Shown piece by piece: positions 33,610-42,465 of a DNA stretch of 64,000 bases. The translations under genes and the position numbers were made by a program. The notes beneath the pieces were generated by a model, which was given only the letters and a program-made list of their open reading frames with translations, searched no databases and had not been told where the DNA came from. The stretch's first letter is position 1, and each line of letters starts with the position of its first letter. Source of the DNA: Prevotellaceae bacterium UBA4301 (GTDB lineage: Bacteria > Bacteroidota > Bacteroidia > Bacteroidales > Bacteroidaceae). The stretch spans positions 7,812-71,811 of the forward strand of contig DGUV01000005.1 of assembly GCA_002395775.1 (NCBI GenBank), read 5' to 3'.

Positions 33610-34337
33610 TGGGGGATTCCATGCATGATGCCCTCAGCCAGCTTTCGCAGTTCGACAACGAAGCCCTGCTGGCACTCAATGGCAGCAATTCTGTCTATTG
33701 GGATGCCGTCATGTGGATAGTCACGCAGACCGTCACTTGGATTCCCCTGCTTCTGGTCTTGCTCTATGTGGTAATGAAAAATAGCAGCTGGCGCAGCCTC
33801 TTACTCTTTGTGCTGGCTATGGCGCTCACGGTGGCGCTGGCCGACCGCCTCTCGAGTGGTGTCATCAAACCTCTCGTCATGCGTTGGCGTCCCACCCACG
33901 ATGCCACATTCCTCCACACCATCGACACAGTCTTTGGGTACACAGGTGGACGCTTCGGCTTTGTCAGCAGTCATGCAGCCAACACATTTTCGCTTTTCGT
34001 CCTGCTTTCGCTTATCTTGCGCAGCGGCGTGATGTCGGTGGCTCTCTTTCTCTGGGCCTGCCTGTCTTCTTACTCGCGCATCTATCTGGGCGTCCATTTT
34101 CCTGGAGACATCCTGTGTGGAGCTCTGCTTGGCATGGCTGTGGGGTTCATGGTCTATCTGCTTTATGCCTTTCTCGCCAGCAGACTTGACGTCAGTCGGC
34201 AGTACTATTCCACAGCCTATACCTCCTCGGGCTTTCTGCAGAGCGACATGCACGTATTGCTGCTCACCTTCGCTGTTACCTATGCAGCCATTCTCCTCCT
34301 GGCCATACCGCTGGCGGCAGGAGTTTTCACATTATAA
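33606..34337 (+). CDS. PAP2-family membrane phosphatase
   Basis: 243-residue membrane phosphatase of the PAP2 family, expected to dephosphorylate a lipid phosphate such as undecaprenyl diphosphate or phosphatidic acid. Motifs: KPLVMRWRP (KxxxxxxRP), FVSSHAANTFS (in place of PSGH) and SRIYLGVHFPGD. About six helices. The start overlaps the batE stop (ATGA), so it is translated with the bat operon. The exact substrate cannot be told. Four nt separate its stop from the convergent next gene. Confidence 0.9.
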   Translation: MMGDSMHDALSQLSQFDNEALLALNGSNSVYWDAVMWIVTQTVTWIPLLLVLLYVVMKNSSWRSLLLFVLAMALTVALADRLSSGVIKPLVMRWRPTHDATFLHTIDTVFGYTGGRFGFVSSHAANTFSLFVLLSLILRSGVMSVALFLWACLSSYSRIYLGVHFPGDILCGALLGMAVGFMVYLLYAFLASRLDVSRQYYSTAYTSSGFLQSDMHVLLLTFAVTYAAILLLAIPLAAGVFTL

Positions 34338-34341
34338 AAGG

Positions 34342-35322
34342 TTATTGTTTACCTAAGACGCGGTCCATGACCCAGTTGACGGTGGTGGCAGAGATGCTGT
34401 CGCAGGTGCATTGTGCCGTGCCCTGAAGGTGCTGCACCACCTGTTGGATAAGGGGCATCTGCACAAGTTCGGGGTTCTCGGGTCTGAACTCGTGGACTCC
34501 AGTCTCATTCTGAAGGAGGATGGGCTGGTAGGTGAAAACGGAAAATGATAGACTGCCTTGATCGCCAGTGAGCAGAATGCGGTCTGTGCGGGCCGACTGA
34601 TGGGCCACGAAGCACCACGAACCCGAGGCTGGCAGTCCGTCGGCAAACTGGAATGAGGCCGAGACGGTGTCCTCGGTCTGATAGAGATTCCCTCGGTTGC
34701 TATGGTAGCCATGGGCTCGCAAGATTGGGCCGAACATCTGTTGCAACAGGTCAATCTGGTGCGGGGCAAGGTCATAGAAATACCCGCCGCCTGCAATGTC
34801 GCGCTGAACGCGCCAAGGTAGATTGTCGCGGTTGTAGTCGAGGTCGCGAGGGGGGACGGCAAACTGGATCTGGGCATTAATAACGCGGCCAATGGCCCCC
34901 TCGCTTATCAACTGGAAGACTTGCTGGAAGTAGGGGAGCAATCGCCTATAATAGGCCACAAAGCATGGGACACCCGTCTGCTCAGAGATGCGATTGATGC
35001 GCTGGCACTCGGTATAGGAGGCTGCTAGGGGCTTCTCTACATAGCAGGGCTTGCCCGAACGCATGGACATGATGGCATAGGTGGCGTGCGACGAGGGTGG
35101 GGTGGCAATGTATATGGCATTGACATCGGGGTCGTCGATGAGGGCTTGGGCATCGGTGTACCAGCGTGGGATGTGGTGACGTGAGGCGTAGTCGCGCACT
35201 TTCTCAAGGTTGCGACTCATGACAGCTACCACGTGAGAGTTGGGAATAAGGTTGAATGCGGGGCCTGACTTGCGCTCTGTGACTTCACCGCAGCCGATAA
35301 ATCCCCAGTTGATTTGTTTCAT
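34342..35322 (-). CDS. Gfo/Idh/MocA-family oxidoreductase
   Basis: 326-residue NAD(P)-dependent sugar oxidoreductase. N-terminal Rossmann motif GFIGCGEVTERKSGPAF (about 7-23), the family motif CYVEKPLAASYTE near residues 91-103, and the C-terminal alpha/beta substrate domain with a DLAPHQIDLL helix. Acts in the cytosol; substrate unknown and neighbours do not help. Own promoter upstream. Confidence 0.92.
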   Translation of the reverse strand: MKQINWGFIGCGEVTERKSGPAFNLIPNSHVVAVMSRNLEKVRDYASRHHIPRWYTDAQALIDDPDVNAIYIATPPSSHATYAIMSMRSGKPCYVEKPLAASYTECQRINRISEQTGVPCFVAYYRRLLPYFQQVFQLISEGAIGRVINAQIQFAVPPRDLDYNRDNLPWRVQRDIAGGGYFYDLAPHQIDLLQQMFGPILRAHGYHSNRGNLYQTEDTVSASFQFADGLPASGSWCFVAHQSARTDRILLTGDQGSLSFSVFTYQPILLQNETGVHEFRPENPELVQMPLIQQVVQHLQGTAQCTCDSISATTVNWVMDRVLGKQ

Positions 35323-35339
35323 TTTTGCCGTTTTGCTTG

Positions 35340-35347
35340 CAAATATA
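35340..35347 (-). promoter_or_regulatory. Promoter -7 element of the Gfo/Idh gene
   Basis: Minus-strand TATATTTG, 17 nt before the start codon; no -33 element seen. Confidence 0.45.
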
Positions 35348-35392
35348 CAAACTTTTTATTTATTTCGCACTTGAAAAAAGAAGAAAAACGAT

Positions 35393-36343
35393 ATGGAACC
35401 GATTGTAGTTGTGAAAGAGCGCACCGCTTTGGAGTGCGTGAGTGACGGACTTGAAACTTGCATGAAACTTCTCGGCCGCTGGGTGCGCATCCTGTGGCCC
35501 TTGCTACTGGTCTATTCGCTGGCGGCACCTTTGTTGTTGGTTTGGGGCATGCGTCGCTCCTTTGAGGCCATCATGGCAGGCCCTGGTGCAAATGCTGCTC
35601 TTGCAGACAATCCCGGTGCATTATGGCAGATGTCAAACCTGATGGTAGTCTTTTTGGTGGTTGGCCTCATGAGCCTCGTCGTTCAGGCAGTGATTGTGGT
35701 TCAGCAAAGGCACTTGGCCGAGCAGGGATTCCTTCCTCGCGTGGCATGGCGTGCTGATGCTGCTCGTGTCGGGAAGATGGTGTTTCGTCTTTTCCTCCTG
35801 ATGCTCGTGATGGCGATATTGCTTATCCCGTTCTGCATAGCTCCCGTCTTCATGATAATGGGTTCGGCCTGGCTGGATGCAAGGTTGTCGTTGGGCTGGT
35901 TGGGCAATACGGGCATCCTCCTCGTGGGTTTCCTGCTGTGGTTGCTTTTGCTTACCTATGTGTTCTCGGCCTATACGCAGTTGACAATTGAATATCTGTA
36001 TGGCGAGAAGTCGCTGCTCGCTTCTCTGAAGAGTATCGACTGGGGACGACGTGCCTGGGGGCATACGACGCTGGTGTTGTTTCTTGCCATTCTGGCTGCA
36101 TTGCTGTGTGAGGTGCTGTTCAATATTCCCATGGCTGTCGTGCAACTGGTTGATTTCCTTTCCGTGCAGTCCACCTTGATGGGCGATGGTGGCCAGTTGC
36201 CCTCTTACATGCCAGTGGTTCGCTTTGTGGTCAATGCGCTTTCCTGCCTGGGTTCGTGTCTGGGTGGCGTGGTAGTGTTGTTCCCTCTCCACTTTCTTTG
36301 GGGAAGTCGCAAGGCATTGGCCCAACCCGCATCCGAAGTCTAA
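35393..36343 (+). CDS. Integral membrane protein of unknown function
   Basis: 316-residue protein with about five to six hydrophobic segments (WPLLLVYSLAAPLLLVWGM; LMVVFLVVGLMSLVVQAVIV; LFLLMLVMAILLIPFCIAPV; GILLVGFLLWLLLLTYVFSA; a late LGSCLGGVVVLFPLHF). The N-terminal about 25 residues are soluble. I do not recognise the family; such proteins are common hypothetical membrane proteins of Bacteroidales. Divergent from the oxidoreductase. Its TAA and the TAG of the convergent porin overlap on opposite strands. Confidence 0.8.
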   Translation: MEPIVVVKERTALECVSDGLETCMKLLGRWVRILWPLLLVYSLAAPLLLVWGMRRSFEAIMAGPGANAALADNPGALWQMSNLMVVFLVVGLMSLVVQAVIVVQQRHLAEQGFLPRVAWRADAARVGKMVFRLFLLMLVMAILLIPFCIAPVFMIMGSAWLDARLSLGWLGNTGILLVGFLLWLLLLTYVFSAYTQLTIEYLYGEKSLLASLKSIDWGRRAWGHTTLVLFLAILAALLCEVLFNIPMAVVQLVDFLSVQSTLMGDGGQLPSYMPVVRFVVNALSCLGSCLGGVVVLFPLHFLWGSRKALAQPASEV

Positions 36344-38580
36344 TTAAAGAAGTTCCACGACACTCCGAAGTGGAAGGTGCGAGGGTCCATGGGGTAGTGA
36401 GGTGCCCAGAACATGTGCCCCGAACCTGCATTGACATGATTCATGGCCACATAGAGCCGACAATGCTTGATGTGGAGATTGGCATAGACATTGACGATGG
36501 GATAGTTGCCTATGTGCACCCGAGAGAACTGAGTGTCCTGAACGGCGAATTGCTGTAGGGCGGGGAAGTAGTCTGGGGCATAGTAGCGTGTGAAATAGCG
36601 CACATCGCCTCCCAGTTGCACGTTGAGGACCTTAGCTATGCGGAATTGCAGGTAGAGGTTGCTATAGAGTGAAAGTTTGGGCAGGGGCAATGCCGATGGA
36701 CGGCTTGAGGTCTGGTAGGTGATGTCGTTGTCCCAGTGTAGAGGCCCAGCCTTGACGCGTTGGCGCAGAGTGGCAGAGAAGACCTGTATGTGGCTTGACT
36801 CCTGAAGAACGGCTACGCTGTGGCTGAAGTTCTCAGGCAGGGCAGTGGAGATGTCTTCGCCCGTGAACGTGTTTTGCATGCCCAGATAAGTGTAGTCCTT
36901 GATGTTCTCGAACCCCACATTGATTTCGGTACCAAAGCGCGGAAAGCGCAGAGTGCCCTGAACCTGGGCACGGAACTCATTGGAGAGGTTGTCCTGGTCC
37001 CACCAAAGAAATTGGCTGTGATAGTGACGCAGATAGAAGTCGGGGCTGCTGTTCTTGATGAAGCCTTGGGCTACGAATTGCATGGTGTCGCGACGGGAAA
37101 GCGGGATGGAGAGGTCGAGGTTGCCCTTGACGTTGAAGTCTCCTATCTTGTCACCGACAAGAGAGATCTGTCCGTTGAAGTTGTAGTGCAGCAGGTCGCC
37201 CTGCTCGCGGTTTATCTCACCTCCGACGGCAAGATCGTTCTCAGTGAATCGTTGTGTGCCCAGTAGGTCGTTGATAAGTGAGGGCATGGTGTATGACGTC
37301 AGTTCGTGACTGACGAAGGCAGCAATACCCATCTGGGCCCATTTCTTGAATCCTTCACGCAGAGCCAGGCCCAGGGTGTTGCGGATGCTGATGCCCTTTG
37401 TGCGGTCCTTCACGTCCGTCAGAGTGCCATAGTAGTTGTTTGTGTAGTAGCCCTCAGGTGTGGCATGGCTGTAGTAGGTGTGGCGCAGATTGTTGACACG
37501 CACGGTGTGAATGATGCTGCTGACAGGGATGAACTCAGTGGGCACTATCTGCTCAGCTTGCCAGCGTTGCTGCAGACTGTCGAGTACCACGGCCCGGCGC
37601 AGCGTGTCGGCAGCAAGTGTTTGGCGCACGCTGTCCGATAGCTGGGCAAGCAGGTCGCGGTCGGAGGGCATCTTGGGCTTGAGGCTGTCGGGAATCACTA
37701 TTTCGCGTTCGAATCCCAGATTGTAGCGATGGGTGAGGAAGGCGTCTTGATTCTCGTTGCGGTTCCAGGTCTCGCTGAGCAGGGTGGGGATGTCCTTTGA
37801 ACTTGGGTCTTTGTAAGCCTCGGGACGGGTGATGTAGTAATCGCTCTCTATGCCTCCGTTTTCAGCCATCTTCAGGTGATTGATATTGACGTAGGCGTGC
37901 ATGTTGTAGCGATCGCCCAGATAGTAGCCGAAGAGCGTGCCTCCAAACTGGCTGTTGGCTTGGTTGTTGTAATAGCCACGTCCGTAGAGGTAGTCGAACT
38001 TCATGCCGATGCCGGCCTCCTTGTTGATGTTTGAGGCAAAGTAGGCCCGGACACGTTCCTGCCCGTTGGTGCGGTTACCCACCTTGTGGTAAGCCAGGTT
38101 GGTGAGCGGGCTGAGCGTGTTGGAAAAGCGGAAATCGCGCAAGCCGCCCAGGAAGAAGTCGAAGGGACGCAGGAAGAGGAAGGGATTGTCGGCATTGCGG
38201 TGGATGTAGATTCGGCTCAGGCGGGGCGAGCCCAAGTTGCCCAGGATGTTGTATTCGCCGTTGTAGCCTGAGGTCTCGTTGTACCACTGGAACATGTGTA
38301 CCACGGTGTCGTTGTTTTCGGCCGAGATGATGCTCCCCAGCCGTTCGTCCACCGTCCACTGGGTTACTCCGATGGGCACCACAAAACCGTCGTCCTTGTC
38401 AGTGGTGTCGCGGCCCCATGTGTTGCGGCTGTTGCTTCCGTTTGCAGCTCCTCGTCTGCTGCTGTTGCGGGATGAGGTGGAGGTGCTGGCTTGTGAGTCC
38501 GGGTTGGTGCGCAGACCTAATTGTGCACTGGCCATCAGGGGACAGAGCAAGAGCAAGAGGTAGGAGAGTAGTCGCTTCAT
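36340..38580 (-). CDS. Putative outer-membrane porin (PF14121 type)
   Basis: 746-residue exported beta-barrel protein. Signal peptide (LSYLLLLLCPLMASAQ), a Ser/Asn-rich stretch (about 28-60), then alternating aromatic strands through to the C-terminal FHFGVSWNFFN, typical of outer-membrane insertion. The pattern (VTQWTVDERLG, LGSPRLSRIYIHR, FDYLYGRGYYNNQ) matches the Bacteroidota putative porin family. Overlaps the oxidoreductase gamma gene by 4 nt, so it is the last member of that operon. Cargo unknown. Confidence 0.85.
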   Translation of the reverse strand: MKRLLSYLLLLLCPLMASAQLGLRTNPDSQASTSTSSRNSSRRGAANGSNSRNTWGRDTTDKDDGFVVPIGVTQWTVDERLGSIISAENNDTVVHMFQWYNETSGYNGEYNILGNLGSPRLSRIYIHRNADNPFLFLRPFDFFLGGLRDFRFSNTLSPLTNLAYHKVGNRTNGQERVRAYFASNINKEAGIGMKFDYLYGRGYYNNQANSQFGGTLFGYYLGDRYNMHAYVNINHLKMAENGGIESDYYITRPEAYKDPSSKDIPTLLSETWNRNENQDAFLTHRYNLGFEREIVIPDSLKPKMPSDRDLLAQLSDSVRQTLAADTLRRAVVLDSLQQRWQAEQIVPTEFIPVSSIIHTVRVNNLRHTYYSHATPEGYYTNNYYGTLTDVKDRTKGISIRNTLGLALREGFKKWAQMGIAAFVSHELTSYTMPSLINDLLGTQRFTENDLAVGGEINREQGDLLHYNFNGQISLVGDKIGDFNVKGNLDLSIPLSRRDTMQFVAQGFIKNSSPDFYLRHYHSQFLWWDQDNLSNEFRAQVQGTLRFPRFGTEINVGFENIKDYTYLGMQNTFTGEDISTALPENFSHSVAVLQESSHIQVFSATLRQRVKAGPLHWDNDITYQTSSRPSALPLPKLSLYSNLYLQFRIAKVLNVQLGGDVRYFTRYYAPDYFPALQQFAVQDTQFSRVHIGNYPIVNVYANLHIKHCRLYVAMNHVNAGSGHMFWAPHYPMDPRTFHFGVSWNFFN

Positions 38581-39128
38581 TGGCCGTTGACTTCGTGAAT
38601 GACTTCAGCACCTTTTTGTAGGGCCTTCTCGTTGAGGGGGATGAGATGGTGGTGGCGCTGTGGGAGCGTTTTCTTCAGGGCTTGAAGGATGTTGGCATTC
38701 GACACCACAGGACAGGCCTTGAGCATACCGCCCAGGACGAGCATGTTGTAGGCCTTGACATCGTCGAGTTGGGCCACGGCGTCCATGGCGTCGATTTGCA
38801 GCACGCGGATGTCGGTCCGGCTGGGTGGGTTGATGATGCCGTAGGGGTCGTAGATGAGTGTGCCCCCGGGCTTGATGGCCGACTCGAACTTGTCGAGCGA
38901 CGGCTGGTTGAGAATGACGGCCGTGTCATACTGGCTGAGTATGGGCGACGAAATGCGTTCGTCGCTGACGATGACTGTCACGTTAGCTGTCCCCCCGCGC
39001 TGTTCTGGGCCATAGGAGGGCATCCAGGTTACTTCTTTCCCTTCAAACAGGGCTGCGTAGGCAAGAATCTTTCCCATCGAGAGGACGCCTTGTCCGCCAA
39101 AGCCCGCAATTATGATTTCGTGTTTCAC
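38577..39128 (-). CDS. korC: 2-oxoacid:ferredoxin oxidoreductase, gamma subunit
   Basis: 183-residue gamma domain of the pyruvate/ketoisovalerate/2-oxoglutarate:ferredoxin oxidoreductase family. Signature IAGFGGQGVLSMGKILAYAA at the start, then WMPSYGPEQRGG. Works with alpha, beta and ferredoxin-like delta subunits encoded upstream to oxidise a 2-oxoacid and CoA to acyl-CoA, reducing ferredoxin. Whether it prefers 2-oxoglutarate (Kor) or branched 2-oxoacids (Vor) cannot be decided; databases often label such sets VorB. Confidence 0.88.
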   Translation of the reverse strand: MKHEIIIAGFGGQGVLSMGKILAYAALFEGKEVTWMPSYGPEQRGGTANVTVIVSDERISSPILSQYDTAVILNQPSLDKFESAIKPGGTLIYDPYGIINPPSRTDIRVLQIDAMDAVAQLDDVKAYNMLVLGGMLKACPVVSNANILQALKKTLPQRHHHLIPLNEKALQKGAEVIHEVNGQ

Positions 39129-39159
39129 GCCTTAATATTCAATTGTCAGTTATCATTTG

Positions 39160-39930
39160 TCATTTGGCCGCAATGTCCTTCAGGTCGCCCAGCTTGTAGT
39201 AGGCAAACATGCGGTCTTCCATCCACTGGTTGGCCTCCTCGGGCGACATCTTCCAACCCGAGCTGCAGGTGCTCACAATCTCCACCAAGGAACTGCCTCG
39301 TCCCTGCATCGAATACTCGAATGCCTTGCGAAGGGCAGCTTTGGTGCGACGGATGTAGGCTACGCGGCTCACGGCTTGGCGGGTGACGTAGCAGGTGCCT
39401 TCGAGTGTGGCGGCAATCTCGGTGAGCTTCAGGGGGAAGCCGTGGAGGTCGGACTGTCGGCCGTAGGGGCAGGTGCTGGTCTTCATGCCCATGAGGGTGG
39501 TAGGAGCCATTTGGCCGCCTGTCATGCCATAGATGGCGTTGTTGACGAAGATTATGACGACGTTGTCGCCGCGGTTCAGGGCGTGGATGGTTTCGCCCGT
39601 CCCGATGCAGGCCAGGTCGCCATCGCCCTGATAGGTGAAGACGAGGTTGTCGGGCCACAAACGCTTGGTGGCACATGCTATGGCTGGTGCGCGTCCGTGG
39701 GCGGCTTCAATCCAGTCGATGTCAATATAGTTGTAGGCAAAGACGGCGCAACCTACGGGCGAGATGCCTATGGTGCGCTCTTCGAGGCCCATTTCGTCGA
39801 TGACCTCAGCAATCAGTTTGTGCACCACGCTGTGGCTGCATCCCGGGCAATAGTGCATGGGATTGTTGTTGAGCAGTCGGGGTTTCTGATAGACGAGGTT
39901 TTCGGGTTGTATGATTTCTTGGTTGGTCAT
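39160..39930 (-). CDS. korB: 2-oxoacid:ferredoxin oxidoreductase, beta (TPP) subunit
   Basis: 256-residue thiamine-diphosphate-binding subunit. CPGCSHSVVHKLIAEV near residue 28 and the TPP motif beginning GDGDLACIGTGE, ending VNNAIYGMTGGQ, are intact. Binds the cofactor that decarboxylates the 2-oxoacid. 31 nt before korC and 9 nt after a small membrane-protein gene that interrupts the usual subunit order. Confidence 0.93.
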   Translation of the reverse strand: MTNQEIIQPENLVYQKPRLLNNNPMHYCPGCSHSVVHKLIAEVIDEMGLEERTIGISPVGCAVFAYNYIDIDWIEAAHGRAPAIACATKRLWPDNLVFTYQGDGDLACIGTGETIHALNRGDNVVIIFVNNAIYGMTGGQMAPTTLMGMKTSTCPYGRQSDLHGFPLKLTEIAATLEGTCYVTRQAVSRVAYIRRTKAALRKAFEYSMQGRGSSLVEIVSTCSSGWKMSPEEANQWMEDRMFAYYKLGDLKDIAAK

Positions 39931-39939
39931 GTTTCGGTC

Positions 39940-40185
39940 TTAGAACATAAATCGGATGAAGAACTCAATGATTTTCACCACCATGCCTGCGCCAATGACG
40001 CTCATGCCCCAGAGGCGATGGTCGGGGTAGGCAAAGTAGAGTATCACGCCAATGAGTGCAAGAATGAGGAACAGAATGTTGAGCACACGGCGGATGGACT
40101 CCGTATCGTGGTTGCCGCCGCGCTTCTTTCGGATGCGTTCCAGTTCGCGCTGCTGTTCGGCCAGTATGTCGTTGATGTCTTCCAT
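39940..40185 (-). CDS. Small two-helix membrane protein inside the kor operon
   Basis: 81 residues: a charged cytosolic start (DINDILAEQQRELERIRKKR) and two hydrophobic helices (VLNILFLILALIGVILYFA; GMSVIGAGMVVKIIEFFI). Family not recognised. Spacing of 7 and 9 nt to korA and korB shows it is co-transcribed. It could tether the soluble oxidoreductase to the membrane, but this is a guess from position. Confidence 0.75.
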   Translation of the reverse strand: MEDINDILAEQQRELERIRKKRGGNHDTESIRRVLNILFLILALIGVILYFAYPDHRLWGMSVIGAGMVVKIIEFFIRFMF

Positions 40186-40192
40186 AGTGCGG

Positions 40193-41275
40193 TCAGTTTA
40201 TCAGTCTTTCTATTTCACTCACTATCTCCTCGGGTGTGGGCACGATGCCTCCCATGCGTCCGTAGTGGTGGACGGGGCAGGTGCCGTTGACGGCCAGTCG
40301 GATATCGTCCACCATTTGTCCGGCATTAATCTCCAGGCTCATGATGAAGCGCATGCGCTGGGACAGGCTGGCCACCTCCTGCGAGGGGAAAGGCCACAGG
40401 GTGATGGGGCGCAACATGCCCACCCGCATTCCGCGCTGGCGACACAGTTCGATGGCTTTCTGCCCGATGCGTGAGGCCGAACCGAAGGCCATGATGAGCA
40501 TGTCGGCATCGTCGGTCATGTATTCCTCATAGCGCACTTCGTGTTGGCGGATGGTCTCGTACTTTTCCTGCAGGTGGATGTTGTGGGTTTCCATGACAGA
40601 GGGGTCGAGTTCGAGCGAGGTGATGATATTGTTTTTTCGTCCGCGCTTGCCTGTTGTGGCCCAGGGACATTGCTGGCGCACCTCGTCGTCGGTCCTGCGG
40701 GACTTGAAGGGGGGCAGGACGAGCTTTTCCATCATCTGTCCGATTACACCATCGCTGAGCATGATGACCGGGGTGCGATAGCGGAATGCCAGCTCAAAAC
40801 TGAGGTCAACGAAATCGGCCATCTCCTGCACGCTGGCCGGGGCGAGGACGATGACATTGTAGTCGCCATTGCCGCCTCCCCGGGTAGCCTGGAAGTAGTC
40901 GCCCTGACTGGGCTGAATGGTGCCCAGGCCTGGTCCGCCGCGCTGGACGTTGACAATGAGTCCTGGTATCTCGGCACCTGCCATGTAGGTGATGCCCTCT
41001 TGCATGAGTGCTACGCCAGGGCTGCTCGACGAGGTCATCACGCGCTTGCCGCATGCCCCGCCGCCATAGACCATGTTGATGGAGGCCAGCTCGCTTTCGG
41101 CCTGTACGACCACCATGCCGGTTGTCTCCCATGGCTTTTCGGCTGCCAGCGTCTCAAGTATCTCGCTCTGCGGGGTGATGGGGTAGCCGAAATAACCGTC
41201 GCAACCACAGCGGATGGCTGCGTGGGCAATGGCTTCGTTGCCCTTCATCAGCAGTATTTCTCTCTTTTCTTCCAT
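40193..41275 (-). CDS. korA: 2-oxoacid:ferredoxin oxidoreductase, alpha subunit (VorB/KorA)
   Basis: 360-residue alpha subunit with the pyrimidine-binding domain: GNEAIAHAAIRCGCDGYFGY, then PITPQSEILETL, and the SSSPGVALMQEGITYMAGAE segment. C-terminal transketolase-type domain ends VNGTCPVHHYGRMGG. Start MEEKREILLMKG follows the ferredoxin stop by 10 nt; longer in-frame reading merely overlaps the ferredoxin gene. Forms the catalytic core with korB. Confidence 0.93.
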   Translation of the reverse strand: MEEKREILLMKGNEAIAHAAIRCGCDGYFGYPITPQSEILETLAAEKPWETTGMVVVQAESELASINMVYGGGACGKRVMTSSSSPGVALMQEGITYMAGAEIPGLIVNVQRGGPGLGTIQPSQGDYFQATRGGGNGDYNVIVLAPASVQEMADFVDLSFELAFRYRTPVIMLSDGVIGQMMEKLVLPPFKSRRTDDEVRQQCPWATTGKRGRKNNIITSLELDPSVMETHNIHLQEKYETIRQHEVRYEEYMTDDADMLIMAFGSASRIGQKAIELCRQRGMRVGMLRPITLWPFPSQEVASLSQRMRFIMSLEINAGQMVDDIRLAVNGTCPVHHYGRMGGIVPTPEEIVSEIERLIN

Positions 41276-41285
41276 AAGTCGTTTG

Positions 41286-41501
41286 TTATCTGGTCCGATA
41301 TACGGTGATGCACCCGTCGGGGCACACGATGGCACAGCTGGTGCAGCCCGTGCACATGCCTTCCACCACCTGTTCGGCATAGGGGTAGCCCTTGCGGTTA
41401 ACGCTTTTTGCGCTGAGGTGGATGATGTGCAACGGACAGGCCACGGCACACAGGTTGCACCCCTTGCACCGTTCCGTGTCAACTACGATAGCTCCTCTCA
41501 T
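41286..41501 (-). CDS. korD: 2-oxoacid:ferredoxin oxidoreductase, delta (2[4Fe-4S]) subunit
   Basis: 71-residue ferredoxin-like protein with two CxxCxxCxxxCP sets: CKGCNLCAVACPLHII and CTGCTSCAIVCPDGCI. Passes electrons from the TPP centre to free ferredoxin. First gene of the kor set. Confidence 0.92.
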   Translation of the reverse strand: MRGAIVVDTERCKGCNLCAVACPLHIIHLSAKSVNRKGYPYAEQVVEGMCTGCTSCAIVCPDGCITVYRTR

Positions 41502-41545
41502 ATCTTAACTATTTGCTTTGTGTATGCTATATTTTCCTTGTGGCC

Positions 41546-41604
41546 AAGGTTGCCCAACCTTGTGGTCAAGCTTGCCCAACCTTAGGGCTGAGGTTGCCCA
41601 ACCC
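41546..41604 (+). repeat. 22-bp palindromic repeat array (site 2 of 3)
   Basis: Three units with palindromic cores AAGGTTGCCCAACCTT, AAGCTTGCCCAACCTT and AGGTTGCCCAACC at a 22-bp period, in the gap between the TPR gene and korD. Same family as at 55893, where the centre is GG instead of CC. Confidence 0.85.
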
Positions 41605-41608
41605 AGGG

Positions 41609-41809
41609 TCAGGGGTTGAACATGTCCTTACAGTAGTAATTAAGAATGTTATACACCATCTCCCTTGCTTTCAGGGCTGGGGAATGTGGGTCGAGCTCAA
41701 TGGCTTCGTTGTAACATTCTATGGCGTGCTGCCAGTCGTTCTGCCTGCGGTATGCATTTCCCTGCAGGTAGAATGCTTCGGCACGCGAGGCTGCTGAAGG
41801 ACTCTCCAT
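41609..41809 (-). CDS. Short TPR protein
   Basis: 66 residues with one tetratricopeptide motif (AFYLQGNAYRRQNDWQHAIE, then CYNEAIELDPHSPA) and an end NILNYYCKDMFNP. The short length suggests a capping or partner-binding protein. It begins 3 nt after the DUF4468 gene stop, so they are co-expressed. Similar short TPR genes upstream of ferredoxin oxidoreductases occur in Bacteroidales; role unknown. Confidence 0.75.
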   Translation of the reverse strand: MESPSAASRAEAFYLQGNAYRRQNDWQHAIECYNEAIELDPHSPALKAREMVYNILNYYCKDMFNP

Positions 41810-41812
41810 GTC

Positions 41813-42433
41813 TCAGTCCTCGATGACGGCTTTACGAATCTTCATGGCAGGAACGGCTTCGGGAACATCGAAGGCATCCATGGCATCGTCAAAGATTTCG
41901 TCCACGCGGTCCACCGTCTTGCGGCGGAACTTTCCACTCTTGGGATACAGTTTGGTTTGGGCCTTGTTGAGCGCTTCGCTGTCGGAAATCCATTCCTCGG
42001 CCTTGAAGATGACACCATTCTCGCCCTCGTTGTCCTCGCCGTAGTAATAGGTGATGTTGGAGAGGGAGAGCGTGACGCGATTGCCGTTGACGACGGCCTT
42101 AATCTGATAGCGGAAACGGGTGCGGTCGAGGTAGAGAGGTTTCTTCTTGAACACCATCCACTCGCATGCACGTGCCACGATGCTGTCCTGCTCGGCTCCC
42201 ATAATGCGGGCATAGTTGCCGGGGGCGGTTATTGAGTTTTCGACAAGTCGGTTGAAGTACGTCTGCAGCGTCTCCGAAATCTGTTGTGCCGTCTTGCCGG
42301 GCACACTGAAGCTCTTGGTGAAGGTGACTATGCCGTCCTTTTCGGGCACGGCACCAGCCAGGTACTTTGAATCATCCACTGCGGCTGCACTGGTGGCAAC
42401 CATCATTGCAAGGCAAAAAAGAATCTTTTTCAT
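41813..42433 (-). CDS. DUF4468-type exported protein
   Basis: 206-residue protein with a signal peptide (KKILFCLAMMVATSAAA) and the DUF4468-like opening YLAGAVPEKDGIVTFTKSF, then a beta-rich domain (RFRYQIKAVVNGNRVTLSLS). No lipobox cysteine; likely periplasmic. Start MKKILFCL was preferred to an ATG nine codons earlier, which would place charged residues before the signal peptide. Function unknown. Confidence 0.82.
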   Translation of the reverse strand: MKKILFCLAMMVATSAAAVDDSKYLAGAVPEKDGIVTFTKSFSVPGKTAQQISETLQTYFNRLVENSITAPGNYARIMGAEQDSIVARACEWMVFKKKPLYLDRTRFRYQIKAVVNGNRVTLSLSNITYYYGEDNEGENGVIFKAEEWISDSEALNKAQTKLYPKSGKFRRKTVDRVDEIFDDAMDAFDVPEAVPAMKIRKAVIED

Positions 42434-42465
42434 AATGTCATATATGTTTTTGTTGTTCAACTTCT

